Notes: a model not told the origin generated them from the letters alone. Numbered from the stretch's first letter, positions 51,148 through 59,068 are shown. The stretch: 64,000 bases of DNA from a virus (IMGVR_UViG_3300015360_000024:124001-188000); one strand, 5' to 3'. A program made the numbers and translations.

Positions 51148-51186
51148 GCCCGGTCAGGATGTTCCTGACCGGGCTGTTTGTTTTTT
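51148..51186 (+). terminator. Strong intrinsic terminator after Ro60
   Basis: GCCCGGTCAGG pairs perfectly with CCTGACCGGGC around ATGTT (51148-51174), followed by TGTTTGTTTTTT. It ends the Ro60 transcription unit. Confidence 0.92.
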
Positions 51187-51196
51187 GAGGTAACCC

Positions 51197-51550
51197 GTGC
51201 CCACTTTGGCCTGCTATCTCCTGCGCGAAGACGGCCAGTGGTACGAGCTGGGCAACCATCCGCATTGGCGCACGACATTCGCCGTGTTTCCGGGTGAGGC
51301 CGACGGTTCGGTGATGCTAGGGCCGGATGATGTCCCGCTGCTTGCTCTTCGCTTGGAAGGGTACGGCTACGAGAGCGCAGTGCTGGAGCGCTTGGCGGCC
51401 GATATTATTCGTTGGGCGAACGAGGGGAAGAGTCCTCGGGCGACGTGGATTGACCAAGCCATGGGCAAGTTCAGGTTCATGACCGAACTATGCGCCGAGG
51501 TCCCCGTCGATGGATTGCCGTCGCCGATCACAGGTCGCTTTCAGCCGTGA
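51197..51550 (+). CDS. Uncharacterised small protein
   Basis: A 117-residue protein with GTG start immediately after the terminator, with TGAGGTAAC as ribosome site. Mixed alpha/beta (CYLLREDGQWYELGNHPHW, YESAVLERLAADIIRWAN). No recognised motif; it may be translated from readthrough past the terminator because no promoter is obvious. Confidence 0.6.
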   Translation: MPTLACYLLREDGQWYELGNHPHWRTTFAVFPGEADGSVMLGPDDVPLLALRLEGYGYESAVLERLAADIIRWANEGKSPRATWIDQAMGKFRFMTELCAEVPVDGLPSPITGRFQP

Positions 51551-51558
51551 TCTGGCCC

Positions 51559-51567
51559 TGGTAAGAT
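51559..51567 (+). promoter_or_regulatory. Extended -10 promoter of the nuclease gene
   Basis: TGGTAAGAT (TG-n-TAAGAT) is an extended -10 element with six bases to the ATG at 51574. No good -35 is seen. It would again give a nearly leaderless mRNA. Confidence 0.45.
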
Positions 51568-51573
51568 GGCGGC

Positions 51574-51996
51574 ATGGTCAAAGATATTCCAGACCTTGAT
51601 ACGCCGTACGTCTATAACGCGATCCTGGTAAGGATTCTGGACGGCGATACGGCCAGGCTCAAACTGTGGCGGCCGTTCAAGGCGGAATGGGATTTCGGCT
51701 TCTATATCAAAGAGGAAATCCACAGCGTCCGCAGCATCGAGATGAACTGCCGAATGCTTGGCATCAACACGCCAGAGATCCATGGCGTCTCTAAGGAGAT
51801 TCAAACCAAGGGTCAGGCTGCAGCGGCGGAGCTGACGAGACTGTTGGGTTTGGGTGAGATCCGAGCGAGGACAGCCAAGCCAGACAAATACGGCCGGTGG
51901 TTGGCGGATCTATGGGTTACGGATAGCGACGGTAACGTAACCCACGTGAATTCATGGCTTGTTGAGCATGGGTTCGCAATCTCTTACATGGAGTGA
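51574..51996 (+). CDS. Staphylococcal-nuclease-like (SNase) protein
   Basis: A 140-residue protein. AILVRILDGDTARLKL at residues 16-31 with Asp23 and Asp25, then CRMLGINTPEIHG with the Arg/Glu region, KGQAAAAELTRLLG, and DKYGRWLADLWV are the ordered elements of thermonuclease-type domains. It lacks a signal peptide, so it would act inside the cell, on host or invading DNA or on RNA. The family is clear; the target is not. Confidence 0.82.
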   Translation: MVKDIPDLDTPYVYNAILVRILDGDTARLKLWRPFKAEWDFGFYIKEEIHSVRSIEMNCRMLGINTPEIHGVSKEIQTKGQAAAAELTRLLGLGEIRARTAKPDKYGRWLADLWVTDSDGNVTHVNSWLVEHGFAISYME

Positions 51997-52337
51997 TTGC
52001 TGATATGGTGCGATCCATGATGATCGCAATCTGGCCTCTGGTTATTTGTGTTGTTGGCGCTCTTGTCTATGCATTGACGGAAGGTAATCCGTCAGAGCTT
52101 GGTCGCATCACGTATGGCGTCGGGTTGCTGTGGTTGACCTTTTCATTGATCGGCCATGCGCTCAAGCTTGACAGTATGGCCCTCGCCGTCTGGCCACTCG
52201 TTATTGCTGTTGTTGGGGCGCTCGTCTTTGCGCTGTCTGGACACACCAAGATGAAGGAGATGGGGCGTATCGCGTTTATGGTCGGCATGATCTGGCTGGT
52301 TTATAGCCTCGTCGGCAAGACCATGACGATGGGCTAG
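51993..52337 (+). CDS. Membrane protein made of two duplicated two-TM units
   Basis: A 114-residue protein with GTG start overlapping the nuclease stop. It contains two copies of a ~45-residue unit: IWPLVICVVGALVYAL..ELGRITYGVGLLWLTFSLIG and VWPLVIAVVGALVFAL..EMGRIAFMVGMIWLVYSLVG. Each unit has two transmembrane segments, so four in total. The single unit is common as a small phage protein of unknown role. Candidate for a holin, superinfection-exclusion or ion-channel-like function. Confidence 0.7.
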   Translation: MIADMVRSMMIAIWPLVICVVGALVYALTEGNPSELGRITYGVGLLWLTFSLIGHALKLDSMALAVWPLVIAVVGALVFALSGHTKMKEMGRIAFMVGMIWLVYSLVGKTMTMG

Positions 52338-52343
52338 GATCCG

Positions 52344-52372
52344 TTGACAATGGGGCTTCCGTCGGGCTTCAT
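52344..52372 (+). promoter_or_regulatory. Promoter with TTGACA 31 bases before ATG
   Basis: TTGACA at 52344-52349, 17 bases, hexamer CTTCAT, eight bases, then ATG 52381. The -10 is poor, the -35 perfect and the geometry identical to 48028 and 57108. Confidence 0.6.
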
Positions 52373-52380
52373 CCGCGCCC

Positions 52381-52743
52381 ATGGAAACCGATTACCTGAT
52401 CTCCGAGCTGATTAACGAGTCGTACAAGACCGCCGTCGAGAAGGGCTGGTGGGAGAGCAACGCCGAACGCGAGGTCGGCACCGCCTTGATGTTGATGGTC
52501 ACCGAACTGGCCGAGGCAATGGAGGAGCACCGAAGCGGGCGTAGCCTGGACGAGATCTGGCATCAGCCAGAAGGTCATCCGAAGGTTGGCAAGCCGGAGG
52601 GTGTTCCGGTCGAGCTTGCCGACGTGATCATCCGCATCTGCGATCTCGCTGGGCACCACAAGATCCCACTGAACCGTGCCCTACGCGAGAAGCTCGCCTA
52701 CAACAAGACCCGTTCATACCGGCACGGTGGCAAGAAAGCCTGA
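52381..52743 (+). CDS. MazG-like nucleotide pyrophosphohydrolase
   Basis: A 120-residue protein with the acidic metal-binding pattern of all-alpha NTP pyrophosphohydrolases: VTELAEAMEEHRSG near 40-53 (ExxE) and PVELADVIIRICDLAG near 77-92 (ExxD), with a basic C-terminus. MazG-like enzymes in phages hydrolyse dNTPs or (p)ppGpp-type nucleotides to favour phage metabolism. Length and motif order fit; substrate not known. Confidence 0.78.
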   Translation: METDYLISELINESYKTAVEKGWWESNAEREVGTALMLMVTELAEAMEEHRSGRSLDEIWHQPEGHPKVGKPEGVPVELADVIIRICDLAGHHKIPLNRALREKLAYNKTRSYRHGGKKA

Positions 52744-52765
52744 TTAGGGCTGGATTTTTCCGCCA

Positions 52766-52774
52766 TGGTAGTAT
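52766..52774 (+). promoter_or_regulatory. Extended -10 promoter
   Basis: TGGTAGTAT is an extended -10 element (TG-n-TAGTAT), nine bases before the ATG at 52784, and similar to TGGTAAGAT at 51559. It would give a leaderless or nearly leaderless mRNA. Confidence 0.45.
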
Positions 52775-52783
52775 CGCGCGCAT

Positions 52784-53017
52784 ATGGCCAGTGGATCCAA
52801 ATCCAAGCGCATCAGCGAGGCTCAGGCGGAGTTAAACCGCCTGGCGCTCGTTGATATCGGCAAGCGACTTGCCGAGCTTGAGAAGAAGTTCTGGGATCTT
52901 GAGCGCGAGGCCGAGGATTTGAAGTACTTCAGCCAGAACACGCTGGATACAGCCAAACGCCTGCAGGTCATCGTTGCGAAAATAGTTGCGAATATGAAGG
53001 TCAAGAAGAAGACATGA
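52784..53017 (+). CDS. Small coiled-coil protein
   Basis: A 77-residue, charged helical protein (LVDIGKRLAELEKKFWDLEREA...). No ribosome site; the promoter is nine bases upstream. Its stop overlaps the next ATG. Function unknown. Confidence 0.6.
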   Translation: MASGSKSKRISEAQAELNRLALVDIGKRLAELEKKFWDLEREAEDLKYFSQNTLDTAKRLQVIVAKIVANMKVKKKT

Positions 53018-53448
53018 CCAAGACTTCTGATTTGGACGATGAGAACACGTCCGGCCGGCAGTGCGCCGCGAGCGTGGAGTACAAAGATCGTCAGGGCGCT
53101 TGCCAGCGCGAGGGCAAGCATCCTGATCCAGATGGTGTTCGTTGGTGGTGCGGGTTGCACACGCCAGATCGGAAACCGAAGGTCAGGCTGGCGCCACCCG
53201 AGAGCGGCAGCGCCTCAAACGTTGATCGCGACGTATTGCTTGGGATGCGGAACCCAGATGCTGACGAGATGTTGGAAGCGCTCGAACAGGCATGGGCTGC
53301 ACTGGGAGAGATCTCCAATATTCGCGACGTTGGATGGCCGACTAACACACCGGCCGAGAAGTATAAAATCATGATGGCCCACATGGCTGATCGAGCCAAA
53401 GAGGTCCACACAGCACTGAGCGACAAAATCGCTCGGTTCAGGTCTTGA
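53014..53448 (+). CDS. Small protein with Cys/His pairs
   Basis: A 144-residue protein. CAASVEYKDRQGACQREGKH and RWWCGLH suggest a small metal-binding domain near residues 17-49; the C-terminal half is helical (EMLEALEQAWAALGEIS). Coupled to the coiled-coil gene; function unknown. Confidence 0.6.
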   Translation: MTKTSDLDDENTSGRQCAASVEYKDRQGACQREGKHPDPDGVRWWCGLHTPDRKPKVRLAPPESGSASNVDRDVLLGMRNPDADEMLEALEQAWAALGEISNIRDVGWPTNTPAEKYKIMMAHMADRAKEVHTALSDKIARFRS

Positions 53449-53473
53449 CGGCATCCACAGGTAGAAGTATTCT
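53445..53473 (+). promoter_or_regulatory. Sigma70-like promoter of the VWA gene
   Basis: TTGACG at 53445-53450 and TATTCT at 53468-53473, spaced by 17 bases: the best consensus promoter in the window. It overlaps the previous stop codon and drives a long leader of about 215 bases. Confidence 0.72.
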
Positions 53474-53694
53474 CCGTCGTGAAAGTCGCGCCCCTGTGGG
53501 GTTTTGGACCTTCGAGCTAGCCTCGCCGCGCCTGTAAGGGTTTTGGGCTCTGCTAGACGGACATCGTCACAGGTCGAGGTTTTGAAGAGCCGTCCAGCTC
53601 TTGCGCCACGATCGTCACAATGAATTCGTCGCAGAGACAGCGCGCCACATGTTGTGGTGGCAGCGGCGTGTTCGCAAAAAGGAACAACAAGGCT
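53474..53694 (+). promoter_or_regulatory. Long structured leader of the VWA gene
   Basis: The ~220 bases before the VWA gene hold CCCC/GGGG (53491-53501), AAGAGC/GCTCTT (53585-53602), three GGTTTTG elements spaced ~38-40 bases, and ATCGTCACA twice. A short frame beginning GTG 53479 (MKVAPLWGFGPSS, then stop) lies at the 5' end. No larger gene is present. The layout suggests attenuation or protein autoregulation. Confidence 0.45.
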
Positions 53695-55203
53695 ATGAAG
53701 ATCACAACTCAGTTCACCTACAACAAGGTGGACTTCAGCAAAGAGAACGAAATCCACGCGGTTATCACGCTCAAGGCACCGAAGATCGAGTGGGAAAAGA
53801 AGCGTCAGCCAATCTGCGTCATTCCAGTGATCGACGTCAGCTCATCGATGGCTGGCGACAAGATCGAGTACGCGAAGCAGACCATCCTCAAGCTCATCGA
53901 CCACCTGGCGCCAGGTGACTACTGTGGGCTCGTGGCGTTCGACTTGAACGTGCATCCGATCGCTGAGCCGCGCGAGCTGTCGCAGGGCAATCGCGAGCAG
54001 CTCAAGGCGAAGGTCGGGCAGCTGCGTCATAACGGGTCCACCAACTTCTCTGGCGGTATGCGTCAGGCATTGGAGTGGATCAATAAGGTCGACGTTGGCA
54101 GCGGCATGACGCTCCGTGTGATCATGCTAACTGACGGGCAGGCGAATCAAGGCGAGGCGACGAAGCGCGAGCAGCTGATCCCGCTATGCAAGAACCTCCT
54201 GGGCAAGGCGTCGTTGAGCGCGTTCGGCTACGGCACGGACTGCGACCAGGAACTCCTGGCTGACCTCGCGAAGGAAGCCAAGGGAAACTACGCATTCATC
54301 CGAAACCCGGACGATGCGCTCACGGCGTTCGCCAAGGAGCTTGGCGGCTTGCTGTCCAGGTACGCACAGGACATCGTCATCGACGTGGCCCCGCACAATG
54401 GGCACACAATTGAGGAAGTCCTCAGTGACGTCGATGCGACCGAGGATGGCAAGAAGGTCTTGGTGAAGATCCCAGAACTTCTGTCCGAGGAGGAGCGGCA
54501 TATCGTCCTCAAGATCAAGACCTCTGTACAGAGCAAGGCGCTCCCCCGAGAGCTGAACGTTCTGGACATCAAGGTCGAATACGATCAGGTCGGCGACGGG
54601 AACAAGAAGCACGAGATGCAGGAGTTCAAGGGCAAGCTCTCCTTCGTTAAGTCGGATGACGCGCAGAAGGAACCGACCAAGGAAGTCATGGCGATCGTCG
54701 GTATCGCGATGACGGTGCAGGCGCAGATCAAGGCAGAGGAGCTGGCCAAGCAGGGCAACTTCGTCGGTGCCAGTGCAGCGCTGGTTTCGAATGCTGTGCA
54801 TCTGGATTCGTTTCAGTTGCACGACCATGCCGGGATGTCGCGTGGTCTGTCGGCCAAGTACGACAGCCACACTAACTACTCATCGAGTAGTGGTTATCGT
54901 GACGTCATGAAAAAGGGGCTGACGCGCAGCTCGGGAACCTCCGACGGTGAAGCCGTCCAGGTACTCGCGTCAGTCGGCTTGACGTCGTCGAATGCAGCAA
55001 TGGATCAGCAGGTTCAGAACTTCACAGCTGGTGTGGCTGGCGCTCCGCAGGGGAACGATCTGGTCAGCCTTCATGGAAGCATTTCGATCCCTGGAGTTCC
55101 GCTGTCTCCTCCAACGCCTGCGCCGGCTGGCGTGAGCCTCAAGGAGGAGCCGAAGACTAGCGCGAAGTCGCCCGTCTCGAAGAGCAAGTCAAAGCGCTGG
55201 TAA
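53695..55203 (+). CDS. VWA-domain protein
   Basis: I choose ATG 53695 (502 residues) because MKITTQFTYNKVDF begins the first strand of the fold; an in-frame ATG 75 bases upstream would add a Cys-rich segment unlike the family. Residues ~37-200 are a VWA domain with MIDAS: DVSSS from Asp47, Thr116 in NGSTNFSGG, Asp147 in TDGQANQ. It is followed by a beta domain (~200-330) and a helical C-terminal region with a low-complexity tail. VWA proteins bind partner proteins through a metal ion. A second VWA gene beside Ro60 and an AAA+ gene (57528) suggest a complex. Confidence 0.85.
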   Translation: MKITTQFTYNKVDFSKENEIHAVITLKAPKIEWEKKRQPICVIPVIDVSSSMAGDKIEYAKQTILKLIDHLAPGDYCGLVAFDLNVHPIAEPRELSQGNREQLKAKVGQLRHNGSTNFSGGMRQALEWINKVDVGSGMTLRVIMLTDGQANQGEATKREQLIPLCKNLLGKASLSAFGYGTDCDQELLADLAKEAKGNYAFIRNPDDALTAFAKELGGLLSRYAQDIVIDVAPHNGHTIEEVLSDVDATEDGKKVLVKIPELLSEEERHIVLKIKTSVQSKALPRELNVLDIKVEYDQVGDGNKKHEMQEFKGKLSFVKSDDAQKEPTKEVMAIVGIAMTVQAQIKAEELAKQGNFVGASAALVSNAVHLDSFQLHDHAGMSRGLSAKYDSHTNYSSSSGYRDVMKKGLTRSSGTSDGEAVQVLASVGLTSSNAAMDQQVQNFTAGVAGAPQGNDLVSLHGSISIPGVPLSPPTPAPAGVSLKEEPKTSAKSPVSKSKSKRW

Positions 55204-55232
55204 GTCGGGTTCACTGAACCCCATTGCCAATA

Positions 55233-55280
55233 CCCCCGGCATGTGTTGTAACGCACCACATGCCGGGGGATTTGTTTTTT
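55233..55280 (+). terminator. Strong intrinsic terminator after the VWA gene
   Basis: CCCCCGGCATGTG pairs perfectly with CACATGCCGGGGG around an 11-base loop (55233-55269), followed by ATTTGTTTTTT. Confidence 0.92.
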
Positions 55281-55283
55281 CTA

Positions 55284-55610
55284 TTGACCAGGGAGCATGC
55301 GATCCTTGGCTCGTTCGACACGATCTCAGAAGCACGCGCGAGGCTGCATGCAATGCATTCAGCTCAGTACGTAGCCAGACTGGATGGTGTTGTGCTCGCG
55401 TATATGTCACGCGAGGGCCAGTCGTGGAGGGCTATCCATAAGGTCTCCCCTGAGACCAAAAAAGCACTGGCCGTGTACGCGGACATTAGCCCTGACGTAG
55501 AGCCTGAGGCGGCTGACGATATCGAAGAGGTCTACGAGTTGCCGGTCAGACGTGCTGTTCTGTATCCGCCGGCAGAGCCCGACCTTACAGAAGCTGCATT
55601 TGATCTGTGA
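55284..55610 (+). CDS. Small uncharacterised protein
   Basis: The frame is open upstream into the terminator; I favour TTG 55284 because everything before it is terminator sequence (108 residues, MTREHAILGSFDTISEARAR). It has alpha/beta character and an acidic C-terminus. The start remains uncertain; ATG 55350 is another option. Its 3' end overlaps the minus-strand methyltransferase gene by 26 bases. Confidence 0.55.
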   Translation: MTREHAILGSFDTISEARARLHAMHSAQYVARLDGVVLAYMSREGQSWRAIHKVSPETKKALAVYADISPDVEPEAADDIEEVYELPVRRAVLYPPAEPDLTEAAFDL

Positions 55611-56244
55611 CGCGAAAATCAAGCGGCTTATACGCCTTGCGGACGGCGAGTGGCGTGTTGTCGAGCAGCTCGATGGTTCCCTTGGAGCGCTTGCGTTGCT
55701 CCGGCTGCAACCAGAGAAACCACGCGTACTCGATGCTGTCGGTGCCCTCGCCGTCGAAGCTCGGACGCTCCGGAATGACATAGATGTCCGGCATGAACTC
55801 CTTGAAGAACGGCGTGCGCTCGGAGCTGCCGACGTAGTTTAGGCGTAGCAGCATCGCGACGTAATCGGCCAGCTCCAGGCTCTTACGGATGATCGGCATC
55901 GCGAGCGAGAACGGTGGGTTCGTGATGATGACGTCGAACTGGGTCGGGCTTCCAGGTGAAGGCGTTTCCCAGGCGATGAAGTCGCTGATCGTGACCTGGT
56001 TCGCCATCTTTCTGAGACCCGGTTCTGTCTCGGATCTGATCTCGTTGGCGTGCCAGTAGATCGGGCTCTTGTGGATGTCGTTGACGCCCTGGATGATGTC
56101 ACCGTTTCCCGCGCACGGCTCCAGCCAGGTACCCTTCGGCAACTGGGCGCGTTCGATGAACCGATGCACGCACCAGCCGGGCGTTGGGTAATACTCGCTG
56201 ACGCTGATTGCGTCGTCCTTCTTCTTCCGGCCCTTGGAACTCAT
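55585..56244 (-). CDS. Adenine-specific DNA methyltransferase-like protein
   Basis: A 219-residue protein with EYYPTPGW near 17-24, motif I LEPCAGNGDI at 41-50 for S-adenosylmethionine, and motif IV NPPF at 110-113, the catalytic element of amino-methyltransferases. The motif order (I before IV) and length fit small phage adenine methyltransferases that protect DNA from restriction. No target-recognition domain is obvious. It is on the opposite strand to its neighbours, forming a small inverted island with the two features to its right. Confidence 0.83.
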   Translation of the reverse strand: MSSKGRKKKDDAISVSEYYPTPGWCVHRFIERAQLPKGTWLEPCAGNGDIIQGVNDIHKSPIYWHANEIRSETEPGLRKMANQVTISDFIAWETPSPGSPTQFDVIITNPPFSLAMPIIRKSLELADYVAMLLRLNYVGSSERTPFFKEFMPDIYVIPERPSFDGEGTDSIEYAWFLWLQPEQRKRSKGTIELLDNTPLAVRKAYKPLDFRVTDQMQLL

Positions 56245-56292
56245 GGCATGGAAGTATCTCGAAGGATCCTGATTGTCTAGATGCGGCTGCCG

Positions 56293-56373
56293 TCAGGGCG
56301 TTGACGGGCGCCGGTCCAGAAGCTTACTGAGTCCCCTGCGGTCAATCTCGAACCAGTTCTTGGAGTCGGTCAT
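56293..56373 (-). pseudogene. Short remnant resembling the start of an rIIA-like ATPase
   Basis: A 26-codon frame (MTDSKNWFEIDRRGLSKLLD..) ending in TGA between the HNH gene and the methyltransferase. From memory, the pattern '(D/S)K.NWFE.D..GL.KLL.R' is the N-terminus of phage HSP90/GHKL-type ATPases such as rIIA-like proteins, which continue for hundreds of residues. Here the sequence breaks off. It may be a stump left by insertion of the neighbouring genes, or a small coding gene. Low confidence. Confidence 0.35.
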
Positions 56374-56449
56374 GCCCTTACTACATTCGGACTTGTCGTT
56401 TTTTTCATGAAAGAAATCGAAACTTGAATTGTAGATAGGACATCCGCAC

Positions 56450-57058
56450 TTAGCGGAATCTGTCAGCGACCAACTGGCAGAACGCCACGAATTCGTCGTG
56501 GGTCATGTCGTTCTTCATGCGATTAACTTGGACGGTAACCCAGCGGAAATTTGGCAGTTCGTCCCGTCCTCCTCTGGAGCTTGGCGTTTGGTGATCAAGT
56601 CCAGTATTCGCACCCGGGATTAGATCCTTATGTGAGTACCAGCATTTTCCGTTTTGATTTTCGAATGATTCTACTAGAGCTTCCGTTTGATCGAAGTTGC
56701 CGAAGATTTTCATAGATATATTTCTGAACCAACACGCCGTGCAGAACCTTGCGCAGGTTGCCCGCTCACTGCACCAGACGCATTGTCCGGACCGCCTTCT
56801 TTTTGCGTAGAGAGCTTTGGTCGCTTCGGTGACGATCTGTTTGTGAAAATCACAAAGTCGACCAGATTTAATTTTGGTCGGGCACTGCGTACACACACCA
56901 CGATCTTTACGTTTTCGTCGGCTGCTTTTATTGCGAGCTGACTGAAGCGTTCGGCACGCCGTACACCATTTCCGTGGCAGTGCATCTCTAACCCCGCCGC
57001 AATGCGGGCAGAGTTCGTTAGCTAGGCGTTGATGATATAGAGCCCTCGGAACGGCCAT
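56450..57058 (-). CDS. HNH endonuclease with several zinc ribbons
   Basis: A 202-residue protein. Three Cys/His clusters (C17/C20/C32/C35; C56/C59/C69/H72; C93/C96 and C102-C109) lead to an HNH domain: LDHQTPSSRGG near 154-164, Asn170 and VNRMKND near 178-184. The gene is minus-strand and somewhat richer in A/T than its neighbours, typical for an incoming homing gene. It lies next to the short remnant above, which it or the methyltransferase may have disrupted. Confidence 0.82.
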   Translation of the reverse strand: MAVPRALYHQRLANELCPHCGGVRDALPRKWCTACRTLQSARNKSSRRKRKDRGVCTQCPTKIKSGRLCDFHKQIVTEATKALYAKRRRSGQCVWCSERATCARFCTACWFRNISMKIFGNFDQTEALVESFENQNGKCWYSHKDLIPGANTGLDHQTPSSRGGRDELPNFRWVTVQVNRMKNDMTHDEFVAFCQLVADRFR

Positions 57059-57107
57059 GTTCTCACGGTAACATTGAAGCAGATCCGAACAAAGCAGATC
57101 TTTACGG

Positions 57108-57136
57108 TTGACAATGAGATAGACGACTCGTAGCGT
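57108..57136 (+). promoter_or_regulatory. Promoter with TTGACA 31 bases before ATG
   Basis: TTGACA at 57108-57113, 17 bases, hexamer TAGCGT, eight bases, then ATG 57145. The best -10 among the four exact matches. No SD precedes the gene. Confidence 0.65.
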
Positions 57137-57144
57137 GCGCGGCG

Positions 57145-57531
57145 ATGGGTGACACCGAGCCGTACGAAGTATCTGTGCCCAAGTACGTCAGCGTGGAAGA
57201 TCTGCGGAAGATGCTCGGAAACGAGCACTTCGCCACCACGATGATGGCGTGTTGGAAGATCTACGACCACAAAGGCAACGACTACACTCGCGGCAAGGGC
57301 GACCTAGACCGCACCGACAACTTCAAGCAAGCCGCTGAGAACAATGGGGTAACGCCGTTTCAGGCATGGGGCGTGTATTTTTACAAACACGTCTCGGCCG
57401 TGTGGCGATTCCTGAAAGATGGCAAGGTCGAGTCCGAGCCGATCGACGGCAGACTCCACGACGTCATCAATTACTCGATCTTGCTTCTGCTGCTCGTTAG
57501 GGAAATGCGAGCGACCAAGGACTCAAAATGA
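57145..57531 (+). CDS. NTP-pyrophosphohydrolase-like small protein
   Basis: A 128-residue, mostly helical protein. HKGNDYTRGKGDLDRTDNFKQAA at about 42-64, then GVYFYKHVSAVWRFLK and ESEPIDGRLHDVINYSILLLLL near 97-118 fit a common phage family related to all-alpha nucleotide pyrophosphohydrolases (helices with E/D at RLHDVINY). Expected to bind a nucleotide; the substrate is unknown. It starts leaderless and is coupled to the AAA+ gene. Confidence 0.65.
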   Translation: MGDTEPYEVSVPKYVSVEDLRKMLGNEHFATTMMACWKIYDHKGNDYTRGKGDLDRTDNFKQAAENNGVTPFQAWGVYFYKHVSAVWRFLKDGKVESEPIDGRLHDVINYSILLLLLVREMRATKDSK

Positions 57532-58754
57532 GCACGACAAGAACACCATGGTGGACCGGCATTTCTGATCTTCCAGCTCCACCGAAAGGTGGCGGCGCGC
57601 TCCAGGACTGGGCAGAGAGACGGCTTGAGCAGATCGCCGTCGAGCAGGGCATCTCAATGTTCCAGGGAAGTACCGGAGGGCACGTCAGGGACATCAACCA
57701 GATCGTGAAAAACATCGAGGCCTTCAGACCGACGGCCAAGTTGGTGTTTGGCAGACTCTCCACCAAGGAGAAGTCTCCACCGACAACATTCTGGGCCTGG
57801 GAGGACGGTGCGATGGAGATATCCGTTCACAAGTCCGATGGTGATTCGACCGGACAGGTCAGCGTCTGGATGATGTGCGCGGAACAGGACGTGATCCAGA
57901 AGATCATCGACATGATCTCCAACAACCTGGTCCCGATGCGGGAACGGTCTAGGGGTCGTGTCTACGTCATTGGTCGCGGCATGATGGGCTACGACTTCTA
58001 TAGCCTCGGTGTCGCGTCGGTTCCGCTGGAGCGAGGGAACTATGCTGGCGAGGTTCTCAAGGCGTACGACGACGCCGTGGTGGACATGAATACGATCGCA
58101 CCGAAGGGTCGCCTGACCATTTTCGACGGTCCGCCTGGCACCGGCAAGACGTTCCTGGTTCGCGCTCTGATTGACGCGATCAAGGATGCGATCTTCGTGT
58201 TCGTCCAGCCCGGCATGGTCGACTTCCTGGCGAGCCCGGAATTGATTCCGATGCTCATCCAGAAGAAGAGTTCGAACTACGTCGACGGGCCGATCGTCTT
58301 CATCCTCGAAGACGCCGACAATATTCTCACCCCACGAGGCAAGGACAACCTAAGCCTCATCAGCACGCTGTTGAACATGACGTCCGGCATCCTCGGCTCG
58401 ATGCTCGACATCCGAGCAATTGCCACGACGAACAGCCCAAAGAAGGACATTGATCCAGCGTTGATGCGACCGGGCCGGCTCTCGTCTCATGTGACCGTCA
58501 ATGGTCTGGACAAGGCAAAGGCGAGGGAGATCTACAAGCGGCTCACCGGCAAGTCCGTCGTGGACGGATCAATGCTCGGAACCGATGGCATTTCGTTGGC
58601 CGAGGTCTATCGATTGGCGCGAGAAAATGGCTGGGAGCCGCCGAAGGATACCGGCAAGAAGTCGTCTTTTGCCTCCTTTGAGGGTGTCTCCGCACCCGCA
58701 TCGCTCTCTGAGAGCGTCGCGATTTACCCAGGAAAAGAGCGGTCGTACCTGTGA
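57528..58754 (+). CDS. AAA+ ATPase
   Basis: A 408-residue protein. The N-terminal ~190 residues are a separate alpha/beta domain; the AAA+ module has Walker A GPPGTGKT at 201-208, Walker B FILEDAD (Glu261-Asp262), sensor 1 ATTNS near 299-303 and an arginine-finger region MRPGRL near 318. A helical C-terminus follows. Such ATPases unfold or remodel proteins. Its closeness to two VWA genes recalls MoxR/RavA-VWA partnerships, though no direct coupling is seen. Confidence 0.88.
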   Translation: MSTTRTPWWTGISDLPAPPKGGGALQDWAERRLEQIAVEQGISMFQGSTGGHVRDINQIVKNIEAFRPTAKLVFGRLSTKEKSPPTTFWAWEDGAMEISVHKSDGDSTGQVSVWMMCAEQDVIQKIIDMISNNLVPMRERSRGRVYVIGRGMMGYDFYSLGVASVPLERGNYAGEVLKAYDDAVVDMNTIAPKGRLTIFDGPPGTGKTFLVRALIDAIKDAIFVFVQPGMVDFLASPELIPMLIQKKSSNYVDGPIVFILEDADNILTPRGKDNLSLISTLLNMTSGILGSMLDIRAIATTNSPKKDIDPALMRPGRLSSHVTVNGLDKAKAREIYKRLTGKSVVDGSMLGTDGISLAEVYRLARENGWEPPKDTGKKSSFASFEGVSAPASLSESVAIYPGKERSYL

Positions 58755-59068
58755 TGCTTGACGCGGCCTCAGATCTAGCTGTACGACGTGCTCCAAAGAG
58801 CGAGTACGACATGAGTGATTGCAAGCTAGTTACGTGGCATGGACTTTCGGTTGATGGCCTTCACAAGGTGTTCCCGGACGTTGTTTTTCTTGGAGGCATG
58901 GACGTCGAATTCGATGCCCTGGAGATGGCGATCTATCGCTACAAGGACGCAGTCGGCAACTCCGCGTTCGCATTCGATAAGGGAAACGGCCTGGCATCCC
59001 ATGGGTCACAGATCCTAACCAGCCAGATGGTTAGCACTCTGAGGCAAATGGGCGCCCAGGTCAGTTAA
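58754..59068 (+). CDS. Small uncharacterised protein
   Basis: A 104-residue protein from ATG 58754 overlapping the AAA+ stop; an alternative ATG lies at 58811. The core (LVTWHGLSVDGLHKVFPDVVFLG, DALEMAIYRYKDAVGN) is mixed alpha/beta. No motif recognised. Confidence 0.6.
   Translation: MLDAASDLAVRRAPKSEYDMSDCKLVTWHGLSVDGLHKVFPDVVFLGGMDVEFDALEMAIYRYKDAVGNSAFAFDKGNGLASHGSQILTSQMVSTLRQMGAQVS

Noticed and set aside
55224-55283. Upstream ATG starts for the 55284-55610 gene
   Set aside because: They fall in the terminator stem and loop; using them would require translating the terminator hairpin.
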